In this document: one piece after another, positions 47,202 through 56,889 of the stretch
Position numbering within the stretch: the stretch's first letter is position 1
Layout of the letters: every line of letters starts with the position of its first letter
From: a bacterium
GTDB taxonomy: Bacteria; Pseudomonadota; Gammaproteobacteria; UBA6186; Azoamicaceae
Reading direction: 5' to 3'
Assembly (NCBI GenBank): GCA_027364575.1
Contig: DAHXPC010000004.1
Span: 62,001 to 126,000 of the forward strand
Length of the DNA: 64,000 bases
Program-made: the position numbers and the translations under genes
The notes under the pieces: generated by a model
The model's input: only the letters and a program-made list of their open reading frames with translations
Database searches by the model: none
Told to the model about the DNA's origin: nothing

Positions 47202-47921
47202 CTATAAGGGGTGATGAGACGTACAGCACCAGCGGTATATGGGGGCTTGTAGGGTCCACCCAAGCCAAACTAAAGCTAATAAGCTTGAAAAAAGCACATC
47301 GCTGAACCAATGTGCGCCACTGAATAATCTCGCAAGACAGAGAATAAGACTTATGCTTATTCCAAGGGTTGCTATTTTTTTGGGTGCGCACAAACGGGTA
47401 AAAGAAGCCCAATAGACTAAAGCAAAGGCATGCCCTCCGGGGAAAGAATGCGTAGAGGTATCTTTGATATTGGAATTATTCAGTAACGTTGAAAGCTTTA
47501 GCACCGGTTGTAAAACCAAAGAAGGCGAATCGCGCGTGACGTGTAACCAATGGTTAAATAAACCATCTTGTAACATAAATCCGATTTCAAAAAAAATCCA
47601 AAAATAGACCGTTTGTTTAATACGGATTTTTCTTTGTTGTCGATCGGCAGCCATTATAATCGATCCTATATTTAATACTGCTGCTAGGATCAAATTCAAC
47701 ATGACTTCGCGTCGATGGTTTAACATTCCCCAAAAATATTGCCAAGCAACACTTTCCCCTAGGCTGCCATTTAAGGCATAGAAGATTGCGTTATCGAATT
47801 TTTTGCAAAAGGGATGGGAAAAGGGCAAAAACCATAACAAGAGTGCACTTAATAATGCACCATGGCTCCATATGAGTAGACGGTTTTGAAAAATGAGCTT
47901 TGGGTAAAATGTTGGCTTCAT
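47202..47921 (-). CDS. PAP2-family membrane phosphatase
   Basis: This protein of about 239 residues starts at ATG 47921, which overlaps the lpxH stop codon (ATGA), so the two are translationally coupled. A longer frame back to 47984 would lie inside lpxH. It has about six membrane segments and the phosphatase motifs HSFPGGHAFAL and ARLFSGAHWFSDV with the expected His and Asp. PAP2 enzymes dephosphorylate lipids; coupling to lpxH hints at lipid A or undecaprenyl pyrophosphate as substrate, which is inference. Confidence 0.82.
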   Translation of the reverse strand: MKPTFYPKLIFQNRLLIWSHGALLSALLLWFLPFSHPFCKKFDNAIFYALNGSLGESVAWQYFWGMLNHRREVMLNLILAAVLNIGSIIMAADRQQRKIRIKQTVYFWIFFEIGFMLQDGLFNHWLHVTRDSPSLVLQPVLKLSTLLNNSNIKDTSTHSFPGGHAFALVYWASFTRLCAPKKIATLGISISLILCLARLFSGAHWFSDVLFSSLLALVWLGWTLQAPIYRWCCTSHHPL

Positions 47922-48646
47922 GACACGGATTGTAGCGTTATACTGTCTTGCGAATACACCAATACATTTCCCGTTGTTCCCCAATCGCCTAACACGATTC
48001 GTTTGGCAGGCTTATCATCCAAAATAAAATGATGGATGTTCTGCCTATGGGTATGACCATGGATAAGAATGGAAGATTGGTTGTCGCGTAATATTGCATA
48101 CACATCCTGCTGCACAACCTCAAAGCGTGGCTCTGGGTTTCTTTTCGAATAGACGGGGCGACGAGAAGCATTGCTTCGCAGTAATGCGGCCATTTTTCGC
48201 CGTAAACGAATGGGTAAACTTAAAAACAATTTTTGGATCAATGGATGGCGAACAAAGCGCCTAAATCGCTGATAGCCTATATCAAGCGTACAAAGTTGAT
48301 CGCCATGCGTTAGCACGACTCGATTACCATATAATTCAATTACGGTGGGATCAGGCAAAAGCTGACAATGCGTTTTGTCTGCAAATGCCTGATCAATTAA
48401 AAAATCCCGATTTCCGCGTATAAAAAAGACGGGGATGCCGGTTTGGCTAAAGGCTTTGAGTGCCGCCATGATTTGAATATCATGCGGATCTTCTTCCTCT
48501 ATCCCAACCCAAGCTTCAAAAAAATCGCCTAAAATATACAGTGCATCTGCTTTTTTTGCATCATTTTCTAAAAATTTTAAAAATAACGTTGATATTTCAG
48601 GATGACGTGCCGACAGATGCAGATCGGAAATAAAATATGCCGTCAT
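47918..48646 (-). CDS. lpxH: UDP-2,3-diacylglucosamine hydrolase
   Basis: This 242-residue metallophosphoesterase hydrolyses UDP-2,3-diacylglucosamine to lipid X in lipid A synthesis, at the cytoplasmic face of the inner membrane. The family metal sites are visible: SDLHL (from residue 7), ILGDFFEAWVG, FIRGNRDFL, LTHGD and ILIHGHTHRQNIH. It overlaps ppiB upstream by one base and the PAP2 gene downstream by four, forming one transcription unit. Confidence 0.95.
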   Translation of the reverse strand: MTAYFISDLHLSARHPEISTLFLKFLENDAKKADALYILGDFFEAWVGIEEEDPHDIQIMAALKAFSQTGIPVFFIRGNRDFLIDQAFADKTHCQLLPDPTVIELYGNRVVLTHGDQLCTLDIGYQRFRRFVRHPLIQKLFLSLPIRLRRKMAALLRSNASRRPVYSKRNPEPRFEVVQQDVYAILRDNQSSILIHGHTHRQNIHHFILDDKPAKRIVLGDWGTTGNVLVYSQDSITLQSVS

Positions 48647-49143
48647 TACACCTGTTCAGCCGCCAAAATATAAATGTCTTCAACGGGTACATCGCCATGA
48701 CCGGCACGGTTTGTGGTAGCGGCTTCGCTCATTTTTAAAATAATATCCATGCCTTCGGTGACTTTGCCAAACGCACAATAGCCAAAGCCTTCTACCGTTT
48801 CGCTTTTAAAATTTAGGAAAGCATTATTTGCTACATTAATAAAAAACTGAGAAGAAGCAGAGTGTGGATCGTTGGTCCGAGCCATGGCAATGGTGCCTAC
48901 TTCGTTTTTTAAACCCGATTTAGCTTCATTTTGGATGGGGGCATCAGATGCTTTATTGATCATGCCTTTTTCAAAACCGCCACCTTGTACCATAAAGCCT
49001 TTAATGACTCGGTGGAAAATGGTTCCATTATAAAAGCCATTTTTAACGTAGTTTAAAAAATTTGTGCTGGTGAGGGGGGCCGCTTTTTCATCTAATTCAA
49101 TGAGAATGGAGCCTAATGAGGTATCGAGTTTGACTGAGGCCAT
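48646..49143 (-). CDS. ppiB: Peptidyl-prolyl cis-trans isomerase B (cyclophilin)
   Basis: This 165-residue cytoplasmic cyclophilin has the catalytic segment [20 protein letters not shown] and the expected [13 protein letters not shown] and [13 protein letters not shown]. There is no signal peptide, so PpiB rather than PpiA. It sits before lpxH, as in other gammaproteobacteria, where cysS usually lies on the other side. Here a large accessory gene intervenes. Confidence 0.93.
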   Translation of the reverse strand: MASVKLDTSLGSILIELDEKAAPLTSTNFLNYVKNGFYNGTIFHRVIKGFMVQGGGFEKGMINKASDAPIQNEAKSGLKNEVGTIAMARTNDPHSASSQFFINVANNAFLNFKSETVEGFGYCAFGKVTEGMDIILKMSEAATTNRAGHGDVPVEDIYILAAEQV

Positions 49144-49536
49144 AAGATTATCCGCCCTTAAAAAGTATAAAATGGAATTATATCATATAACGGCTATTTT
49201 TTTAAGGGAGCAGCCATTCAATTTTAACGCTAACAGGAGGGTTTGAAAAATAGAATGAATGACGTACGGAGTACTCAAAATAGATATTCACGCCTAAATT
49301 TCAAGCTGTTAGGGTTAAGCGTATCGGACTGGAACGTGTTTTGAGACCGAGAATTTAGGTTAATTAAAATACCTTAAAAAGTTGTCAGTTAACTAGGGTA
49401 TTGGTGCGCGATTGCCTTTTTACGTGTCATTCTTTCATTTTGTGAATAACGTCGACAATTCTGTGCCTTACCTGGGTGCAGCTTTTAAAATAAAATAACC
49501 GCCGAGCTTAAGGTCTTTATATTGTTCTATGTTGGT
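49144..49536. other. Intergenic stretch between ppiB and the WD40 gene
   Basis: These 393 bases should contain the promoter of the ppiB-lpxH-PAP2 unit near the left end. I see no reading frame of note, repeat or hairpin terminator. Confidence 0.5.
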
Positions 49537-52500
49537 TTACTTTTTGGAAACTTTTGATTTAGCTTTTCCTTCCAATACCCCTTGAGCTCTTAAAACGGCA
49601 GAGTCAGTGATATCATGCCTTTCAGTATGGCTTTGAACAATAACCTCAAGCTGTTGTAGGCGCTGTGAAAGCAGATGGTTTGCTCTTAGTAGCTCTTGTT
49701 GGGAAACAGCACCGGATGCATGTGCTGAGGGCTGAGCAAATATTTGTTGTTGGGCACCAGCGTCAACAGAAACCCCTGCAGCATCTGCGATTCCTTTGAG
49801 TTTTTTCTCAAGCTCTTTCAGCTGTTTTTCCTGTAGTGCTGATTTTCTTTTTTGCTCTTCAATAAGTTGTGCATGCCTTTCATGATCTTCTTGTTTTGCT
49901 TGGCTTTTTAAAGCTTCTTCAAGCTGTCGTTCTTGTCGCTCTACCAAGGCTCTTAATGCTTGTAGCTCTTCCTTTGTTTTCTCGGTGGAGTTTCTCCTTT
50001 GAACCTCAAAGGTTGGCATAAAGGGTGCGGCTGCTTGGTGAGAGCTAGAGGCGACAGAAGTAGGCATTGGTGTAGGGGCAGATGCAGCGCTTGCTTCAGC
50101 TATAGTACAAGAGCCTTGATAAACATAATCTGCGCCCATTACAACTTGCAATAATTCTATGATTTCGTGGGGGGATGGATTAGCCCTAAGCTTGCCTGCC
50201 ATAATCTCAGCGATAATATTTTGGCAATGCTGATCAGCCAAGGTTTTAATTTCATTATCAATGTCATTAAGTATGAGAGCGTCTTTTTGCTTTTTTAAGT
50301 TTTGTAATTTTTTTTGCACAAACCCGGTTTTTGGCCCTGTTTGAACCACTTGAATCGCTTGGCTTTGCGCTAGTGCTAGTTGTCGGGCAAGAGCTTCTGC
50401 AACTGCGTCTGCAACACCTGGAAAAAAATTAGCTAAGCTATTAATGCTTTTCTTTTTAGCGCGGTAATCTAAATAGTTAAGAGGGCCTGCGAGCACTTCT
50501 CCTATTATCCCTGCGATAGGAATATATTTAGAGATCTTTTCAATTCCTTTGGCAGCTCTTCCCCAATTAGTATCTTTGTCATTGGCAACCATATCCGAAT
50601 GGATAGCTTTTGCGGCAATGAAAATACTATTAAATTGAACCTGGAAACAATAATAATAATCGCTTAATTTAGGGTCATTTAAAATAACCTCCTGCTCCTG
50701 TAGCTTATGCTGTTCTTGTGACTCTTTTCTTAAGACTTCCATCAATTCTTTTTCTTGTGCTTGTATAATGCTAAGAGCCTTTCCCTTTAAATGAGGTATG
50801 CTTTCTCTTAAGTCTTGCAATTGTTGATGGGTTTCTGAAATGGACTGTTGATTATTAGCAGCTTGTGTTTGAAACTCTGATAGTTTACTTAATAGCAGGT
50901 GATTCTGTTTCATCGCAATTTGTGCTTCTCGTAGAAGCGTTAAATCTTCCATTGATAATTCATAAATATTATTTGACACAGGTTGAGCAGAGGACGCACT
51001 TGCTGATTGAGAAGAAGGAGGCGGGCTTAAATTTGTGATAGCTGGTTCTTGTGGTTTTGAAACGGTTGAGACTATTGAGGTTTGATGTGGTTTTTCTAGA
51101 TGTTTTTGCTCTACTAGCCTAGCTACATGTGGCAGTGTTGAAAGCTCCCCAAACAATGCATCACGCTGTTGCATACGGGTTTCCAATAGAGTGTGGCAGG
51201 CCTTGAGGTCGTGGCTTCCGTCGTTCCGCTCAGCATACTGGAGCGCACCGTTCCACTGCGCCACCGGGGTATAAGATGCCCGAACATTAGCAAATGTCTC
51301 TCCTAATTTCCCATTGTTATAAGTAGCTGTAGCTGTATACCACTCCCCTTCATCTGTCACTCGAGTACGTGGCAGAGGGCCTGCTGTAAAGTCAGGGCAA
51401 GGTTCAAAAGGCCGGTCGGCTCTACAATACTCATTCACAACATGCACCGGTAACAACCGTTGCGCACCTCCAACTTGTTTGTTCCATGTAGTGGCCCCTT
51501 CTTTCCATTTCTCTTGTCCCCACAAATCAACGCACGTCCGCAAGGCTTTCTCTAAGTTCTGCAACAAGGGTGCTGCAGAGACTCCATGTTGCTGCACCCA
51601 GGAACCTTTTTGCATCTCTTTAACTTGCTCAGCTGTAGTCTCTTTGGGTAAGTATTTTCGAATCATCGTCCACATATGCCAATCAAGTGCCCAAACAGCG
51701 TATTGAAAGCCAGTGATGCCTTTAAATGAACGCTCGGATAAATCAGTGACGTCAGAAGGTGCAAGAGCTAGGGCGGGCGTTTTCTGAAGCAGAGCTTCCG
51801 CTTGGTCTTGCTCACCTTCAGTAACTAGCTTTAAGAACGCACTTACAACTTGGGACGAGACTTGAGGCTGATTTTGGACTCTTGTGTATTGAGGAGCAGT
51901 TGAGGATGAAGAGCTGGAACTTGCAGAAAAGGATGCAGCTGAGCTCTGCGCCATTGATGAAGGCTGCGCGCTCTCAACCTCTGTTTTTTGTACGAGCTTG
52001 TTTTCTACTATAAGTTCTGATGGGTCCCAGACCTTGATGGTTTCATCGACCGAACCGCTTACCAACTCCCCACTCGGCAGCAAGGCTAAGCTGGTAACAG
52101 TAGAGGTATGCCCCTCAAGGGTTTTAATGCATTGTCCACTTTCCAAATTCCAGACCTTGATGGTTTTATCATATGAGCCGCTTATCAGCTCACCACTTGG
52201 CAGAAGCTGTAGGCACAAAACGCTATCAGCATGTCCTCTAAGAGTTTTAAGACAAGTACCACTTTTTAAATTCCAAAGCTTAATGCAGTCATCCTGTGAG
52301 CCGCTTACCAACTCGCCGCTGGGCAATAGCTGTAAACAACGAACAGCGTTGGTATGACCCTCAAAGGTTTTAATGCATTGCCCACTTTCCAAGTTCCAGA
52401 CCTTAATGGTCTTATCCCAGGAGCCACTCAGCAACTCGCCACTCGGCAGCAGGGTTAAGCAGCCAACAGCAGAGGCATGCCCCTCAAGAGTTTTAATGCA

Positions 52501-53352
52501 TTGTCCGCTTTTTAAGTCCCAGACCTTGATGGTTTTATCCGTTGAGCCGCCGCTGACGAGCTCCCCATTTGGGGCCAGCGTAAGGCATTTAACACCACTG
52601 GTATGCCCTTCAAGGATTTTAAGGTGTTTGCTAGTTTTTAAATCCCAGATTATGATATTATTGCTAAATAATGAGCTGCTTGCCAACTGACCATTTGGCA
52701 GAAGTTGGAGACTGGAAACCGTGCTGAAAGTATAACCAGGCGATGTAATATATTTAAGGAAACGGCCCTTTTTCAAGTCCCAGACATTGATGCTGCTACC
52801 ACTACCACACAGCAACTCAGCACTCGGCAGCAGGGTTAGACAGTGGAACTCTCGGGCATTAGCCTTAGAGCGGAGAACTTTAGCTCCCACCTTTTGGACT
52901 CGTAGGCGATCAAGGCTGGCTTTTGCTTTAGCGTTCCCGTTAGCAGACGCCCTCTTGTACCACTCAATGGCCGTAGCATCACTTGGGTCTACACCTATGC
53001 CTTTTTCATACATACATCCAAGATGAAACTGTGCTTCAATATACCCTTGATTGGCTGCTTCTTGATACCAGCCAAAGGCTTTACTTTCATCTTTAGCAGT
53101 CCCACGGCCCGCCGCATACATAAGGCCTAGATTATGTTGGGCATTAACATTTCCCTGCTTAGCCGCTCTTTCATACCATCTGATAGCTTTAACATAGTTT
53201 TGAGCAGTTCCATCGCCTGTATCGTAAGCGCGCCCAACATAGAGCTGTGCCTCTGGGTTACCTTTTGTAAATATTCCACCTTCAGCGAGCTTATGTTGCT
53301 CATCAAATTTTCTTTTTAGTTCTTGTTCATTGATTGGATTAACGGCTGCCAT
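49537..53352 (-). CDS. Very large Sel1-WD40-coiled-coil protein
   Basis: This 1271-residue protein is built in blocks. Sel1 repeats come first (about 31-150; AIRWYERAAKQGNVNAQHNL). WD40 repeats follow (about 165-445), seven in number and most nearly identical, with the phrase LLPSGELVSGS and KTIKVWNLESGQCIKTLEGH. Next come a Ser-rich linker (460-500), an ankyrin-like stretch (about 502-570), an unrecognised globular part (to about 745, with LLPVHVVNEYCRADRPFEP), and coiled coils at about 800-895 and 1120-1190. A Gly/Ile-rich hydrophobic segment lies near 940-960. There is no signal peptide. The architecture is eukaryote-like; a secreted effector is plausible. It sits between ppiB and gltX-cysS. 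Confidence 0.85.
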   Translation of the reverse strand: MAAVNPINEQELKRKFDEQHKLAEGGIFTKGNPEAQLYVGRAYDTGDGTAQNYVKAIRWYERAAKQGNVNAQHNLGLMYAAGRGTAKDESKAFGWYQEAANQGYIEAQFHLGCMYEKGIGVDPSDATAIEWYKRASANGNAKAKASLDRLRVQKVGAKVLRSKANAREFHCLTLLPSAELLCGSGSSINVWDLKKGRFLKYITSPGYTFSTVSSLQLLPNGQLASSSLFSNNIIIWDLKTSKHLKILEGHTSGVKCLTLAPNGELVSGGSTDKTIKVWDLKSGQCIKTLEGHASAVGCLTLLPSGELLSGSWDKTIKVWNLESGQCIKTFEGHTNAVRCLQLLPSGELVSGSQDDCIKLWNLKSGTCLKTLRGHADSVLCLQLLPSGELISGSYDKTIKVWNLESGQCIKTLEGHTSTVTSLALLPSGELVSGSVDETIKVWDPSELIVENKLVQKTEVESAQPSSMAQSSAASFSASSSSSSSTAPQYTRVQNQPQVSSQVVSAFLKLVTEGEQDQAEALLQKTPALALAPSDVTDLSERSFKGITGFQYAVWALDWHMWTMIRKYLPKETTAEQVKEMQKGSWVQQHGVSAAPLLQNLEKALRTCVDLWGQEKWKEGATTWNKQVGGAQRLLPVHVVNEYCRADRPFEPCPDFTAGPLPRTRVTDEGEWYTATATYNNGKLGETFANVRASYTPVAQWNGALQYAERNDGSHDLKACHTLLETRMQQRDALFGELSTLPHVARLVEQKHLEKPHQTSIVSTVSKPQEPAITNLSPPPSSQSASASSAQPVSNNIYELSMEDLTLLREAQIAMKQNHLLLSKLSEFQTQAANNQQSISETHQQLQDLRESIPHLKGKALSIIQAQEKELMEVLRKESQEQHKLQEQEVILNDPKLSDYYYCFQVQFNSIFIAAKAIHSDMVANDKDTNWGRAAKGIEKISKYIPIAGIIGEVLAGPLNYLDYRAKKKSINSLANFFPGVADAVAEALARQLALAQSQAIQVVQTGPKTGFVQKKLQNLKKQKDALILNDIDNEIKTLADQHCQNIIAEIMAGKLRANPSPHEIIELLQVVMGADYVYQGSCTIAEASAASAPTPMPTSVASSSHQAAAPFMPTFEVQRRNSTEKTKEELQALRALVERQERQLEEALKSQAKQEDHERHAQLIEEQKRKSALQEKQLKELEKKLKGIADAAGVSVDAGAQQQIFAQPSAHASGAVSQQELLRANHLLSQRLQQLEVIVQSHTERHDITDSAVLRAQGVLEGKAKSKVSKK

Positions 53353-53660
53353 AATGTTTACTCCTGAGATAAGGATAGTTTTTTACATTAGTGCCATTTT
53401 ACCCAGAAAGCGTGGAAAGACAATTAAAAAGAAAATGTACCCATAAATTTTGTTGCATTTGAGGTTTGATAGTGCCGTCTTTTATCTCGTGAGAGATGTA
53501 TTCAAAAATGATGGATTGGCCGTTAGCATTTTTTAGATTCGGTGATTTGTTAATCAACTAAATTTCATGCTGCGATTTTATGCCTATCATTTGATTTTGA
53601 TATTTATAATTCAAGTTTTAGAGGCTATAATAGAAGCGTGATATTATGTATAATTCCGGC

Positions 53661-55058
53661 ATGAATACACTATTAAAAACACGATTTGCCCCTAGCCCAA
53701 CAGGCCTTATGCACTTTGGGAACCTTCGAACGGCTCTATTTAACTATTTATATGCGATGCGGCATAAAGGCCAATTGCTACTGCGGATCGAAGATACGGA
53801 TCTCAGTCGATCGGAAACCCACTATACAGATTCTATCTTGGCGGATTTAAAAGGGTTAGGGATCGAATGGCAAGAAGGCCCTTATTATCAGTCAGAACGT
53901 CAAGCCATCTATGATAACTACTACGAAATTTTAGAAAAAAAGGCCAGTGTATATCCTTGCTTTTGTACAGAAGCACAATTGGCACTCACTCGAAAAGTGC
54001 AATTGGCTTCGGGCCAGCCGCCTCGATATCCAGGCACTTGCCGTCAATTGAGCGTTGAGGCTATTTTAAGTAAAAAAGCGGCCAATATACCCTTTACTTT
54101 ACGCTTTGAAGTTTCCAATGAGCAAAAAGTCGAATTTCAAGATTTGATTAAAGGTGAGCAGCGCTTTGATACCAGCCATATTGGCGATTTTATTATTCGC
54201 CGCAATGATGGCAGCGCATCCTTTATGTTTTGTAATGCGATTGATGATGCCTTAATGGGTGTGACGCATGCATTAAGGGGGGATGATCATCTGACCAATA
54301 CGCCTAGACAGATTTTAATTTTACAGGCGCTTGCACTTCCTATTCCGCAGTATGGTCACTTCCCGACTATTTTGGGTCTGGATAGTCGACCGTTGTCTAA
54401 GCGCAATGGCAGTCGTTCGATTCAAGCGTTAAGAGAAGAAGGTTTTCATCCTTTGGCCATTTTAAATTATTTAGCCCGCTTAGGCCATCACGATACGGAT
54501 ATGGGGTTGTTAAGCTTAGAAACGCTGTGTGAACATTTTGATCTTAGCCATATTAGCTCAGCCCCCGCGCATTATGATCCGGCACAATTAAATTATTGGC
54601 AAAAACTCGCCATGCATCAAAGCACGGTTGCAGAATGCTGGCAACAATTCTCGCCTTGGGTAAAAGACTGGGTACCGGAAGATAAAATAAATGCTTTTGT
54701 CGAAGCCATACAACCCAACATTGTGATGCCGATGGAAGCACTTGCCTGGGCCCAGGCACTTTTTGGCGAAAAGCGTGTATTGAGCGATGATTTGCTAAAA
54801 GTTATCCAAGAAGCCGGTGTGCCATTTTTTAACACGGCAATTCAGTTATTGGATGATCCCACTTTGACATTTTCTGAGTGGATGAAAAATTTACAACACA
54901 GTACAGGCTGTAAAGGAAAGAGCCTATTTTTTCCCTTAAGGGCCGCTTTAACCGGCGCATTACATGGCCCAGAATTGATCAGAATATTGGATCTTCTTGG
55001 CATTGAAAATGCAAAATCCAGATTAGCAGAGGCCGCACAGTATGCTCAAACTTTATAA
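53661..55058 (+). CDS. gltX: Glutamyl-tRNA synthetase
   Basis: This class I synthetase has about 465 residues from ATG 53661; an ATG five codons earlier (53646) is also possible and neither has a strong ribosome binding site. The nucleotide-binding motif appears as PTGLMHFGNLRTALFN and the KMSKS counterpart as LSKRNGSRS. It charges tRNA-Glu and may also charge tRNA-Gln if a GatCAB pathway exists. Its last 17 bases overlap the start of cysS, so the two are cotranscribed. Confidence 0.93.
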   Translation: MNTLLKTRFAPSPTGLMHFGNLRTALFNYLYAMRHKGQLLLRIEDTDLSRSETHYTDSILADLKGLGIEWQEGPYYQSERQAIYDNYYEILEKKASVYPCFCTEAQLALTRKVQLASGQPPRYPGTCRQLSVEAILSKKAANIPFTLRFEVSNEQKVEFQDLIKGEQRFDTSHIGDFIIRRNDGSASFMFCNAIDDALMGVTHALRGDDHLTNTPRQILILQALALPIPQYGHFPTILGLDSRPLSKRNGSRSIQALREEGFHPLAILNYLARLGHHDTDMGLLSLETLCEHFDLSHISSAPAHYDPAQLNYWQKLAMHQSTVAECWQQFSPWVKDWVPEDKINAFVEAIQPNIVMPMEALAWAQALFGEKRVLSDDLLKVIQEAGVPFFNTAIQLLDDPTLTFSEWMKNLQHSTGCKGKSLFFPLRAALTGALHGPELIRILDLLGIENAKSRLAEAAQYAQTL

Positions 55059-56436
55059 TACTTTATCCAAGCAAAAAGAAATTTTTACCCCTTTACAGAC
55101 AGGGAAAGTGGGTTTCTATGTTTGTGGTGTCACTGTTTATGATCTTTGCCACATTGGGCACGCACGGGTTTATTTGGTGTTTGATACCATTATGCGCTAT
55201 TTGCGCAGTCAGGGCTTTCAGGTTACCTATATCCGAAATATTACCGATATCGATGATAAAATCATTCGGCGCGCTAAAGAAAAAAACGAACCGTTTGAAG
55301 CATTAACCGAACGGTTCATTACAGCCATGCATGAAGATTTTGCGGCATTACAGATCACGCCACCGACGGTAGAACCTAGGGCAACCGACTATATTCAGCC
55401 TATGATCCAAATGATCACCACATTGATTGCTAAAGGGATGGCTTATGTTGCCAATAATGGCGATGTGTATTACTCGGTAGAGAAATTTAAAACCTACGGA
55501 TGTCTTTCGCATCGTAATCTAGAATCGCTGCAAGCAGGTGCTCGCATAGAAGTGAATGAAGCAAAACAGAGCCCATTAGACTTTGTCTTGTGGAAAATGG
55601 CAAAGCCGGATGAACCGAGTTGGGCGTCGCCTTGGGGAAATGGCCGTCCAGGCTGGCATATAGAATGCTCTGCGATGGCATTACAAAATTTAGGCGAAAC
55701 CTTGGATATTCACGGAGGCGGCCCTGATTTGCAATTTCCGCACCATGAAAATGAACGTGCGCAATCGGAAGCTGCAACTGAGAAGCAATTTGTGAATTAT
55801 TGGATGCATGTAGGCTATGTGCGGCAAGACAAAGAGAAAATGTCGAAATCGTTAGATAATTTTTTAACCATTCGAGATTTTTTAAAGCATTATGATCCCG
55901 AGGTGTTACGATTTTTTGCCATTGGCAGCCATTACCGAAGTCCGGTTGATTATACGTTAACCAATATGGATACGGCGGTAAAGGCGGTAGAGCGTTTATA
56001 TATAGCCCTGAGAGGATTATCTCTCCTTGCAGAAGCAGACAATGATCAAAGCCAAGGTCTGGAATTTGAAAAACGCTTTATGGGTGCAATGAATGATGAT
56101 TTTAATACACCCGATGCCATAGCGGTTTTATTTGAGCTTGCCAGAGAAGTGAATTGTTTGCGTGAGATGGATCTGCTGAGAGCCCGTCAGTTTGCCTTTC
56201 TTTTGAAAAAATTGGGAAACATATTAGGATTGCTGTTGCAAAACCCGGATGCCTTTTTACAAAATTTAAGAGGAAAAATCATTACGCCAGAAGAGATCGA
56301 AAAACGTATCGTCGAAAGAAATGAAGCTCGATTGGCTAAAGATTGGGCAGCCTCCGATAAGATCCGCGATGCATTGTTGGAACAGGGCATTTCATTAGAG
56401 GATACGGCCACGGGTACCCTTTGGCATATCGTTTGA
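55042..56436 (+). CDS. cysS: Cysteinyl-tRNA synthetase
   Basis: This 464-residue class I synthetase has the HIGH motif CHIGHARVYLVFD at 36-48 and KMSKS in KEKMSKSLDNF. Zinc ligands are Cys28 (YVCGVTVYD), the Cys of WHIECSAM and the His of FPHHENE. Its frame overlaps the end of gltX by 17 bases. A strong bidirectional terminator follows. Confidence 0.96.
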   Translation: MLKLYNTLSKQKEIFTPLQTGKVGFYVCGVTVYDLCHIGHARVYLVFDTIMRYLRSQGFQVTYIRNITDIDDKIIRRAKEKNEPFEALTERFITAMHEDFAALQITPPTVEPRATDYIQPMIQMITTLIAKGMAYVANNGDVYYSVEKFKTYGCLSHRNLESLQAGARIEVNEAKQSPLDFVLWKMAKPDEPSWASPWGNGRPGWHIECSAMALQNLGETLDIHGGGPDLQFPHHENERAQSEAATEKQFVNYWMHVGYVRQDKEKMSKSLDNFLTIRDFLKHYDPEVLRFFAIGSHYRSPVDYTLTNMDTAVKAVERLYIALRGLSLLAEADNDQSQGLEFEKRFMGAMNDDFNTPDAIAVLFELAREVNCLREMDLLRARQFAFLLKKLGNILGLLLQNPDAFLQNLRGKIITPEEIEKRIVERNEARLAKDWAASDKIRDALLEQGISLEDTATGTLWHIV

Positions 56437-56456
56437 CAGATGAGTAGGCAAAAAAA

Positions 56457-56482
56457 AGGTAGGCCACAAACGTGGCCTACCT
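56457..56482. terminator. Bidirectional rho-independent terminator
   Basis: AGGTAGGCCAC, loop AAAC, GTGGCCTACCT form a perfect 11-base-pair stem. It is preceded by a run of seven A and followed by TTTCTC, so it can end both cysS (plus) and the small secreted-protein gene (minus). Confidence 0.85.
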
Positions 56483-56503
56483 TTCTCAATTAATTCTTAA
56501 GAA

Positions 56504-56710
56504 TTAATTAGCTGGAGCTATCAAGCAGCCCTTAGCAACTAAAGCATCTTTACATGCTTGATCTAAGCACTTATCCATTTCTGCTTTGCATTCTACTGCA
56601 GTCATAGTTGTACCTGTTGTTGTTGTGGTTGTTTGCACAGCTGCTTCAGAAGCAAATGCAGGGGCACAAACAGACATTGCGGCAACAGCAGCTAAAATTA
56701 CTGATTTCAT
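56504..56710 (-). CDS. Small secreted Cys-rich protein
   Basis: This is a 68-residue precursor with a signal peptide (MKSVILAAVAAMSVCAPAFA, likely cut after AFA). The mature part of about 47 residues has a Thr run (VQTTTTTTGTTMT) and four cysteines in ECKAEMDKCLDQACKDALVA and the following KGC, which could form two disulfides in the periplasm. TTGGAGAG precedes the start. I recognise no family. It has its own terminator at 56457. Confidence 0.65.
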   Translation of the reverse strand: MKSVILAAVAAMSVCAPAFASEAAVQTTTTTTGTTMTAVECKAEMDKCLDQACKDALVAKGCLIAPAN

Positions 56711-56889
56711 TGATAACTCTCCAAGAAAATGACGTCATTACAAATACGGAACATCTCCCGATATGCATTTAGGAGTGCCCCGCGGTTATCTGTCAGAATG
56801 CCCACTTTATGCTGTTAGCATAAAAAAACATTACTGACCTTCAATAGCTTAGCACACATTTTTTTAAGGTCCAACTACTTTTCAAAAAA

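Noticed and set aside
51998..52690. Plus-strand frames opposite the WD40 region with internal repeats
   Set aside because: They mirror the DNA repeats of the real minus-strand gene and have no independent support.
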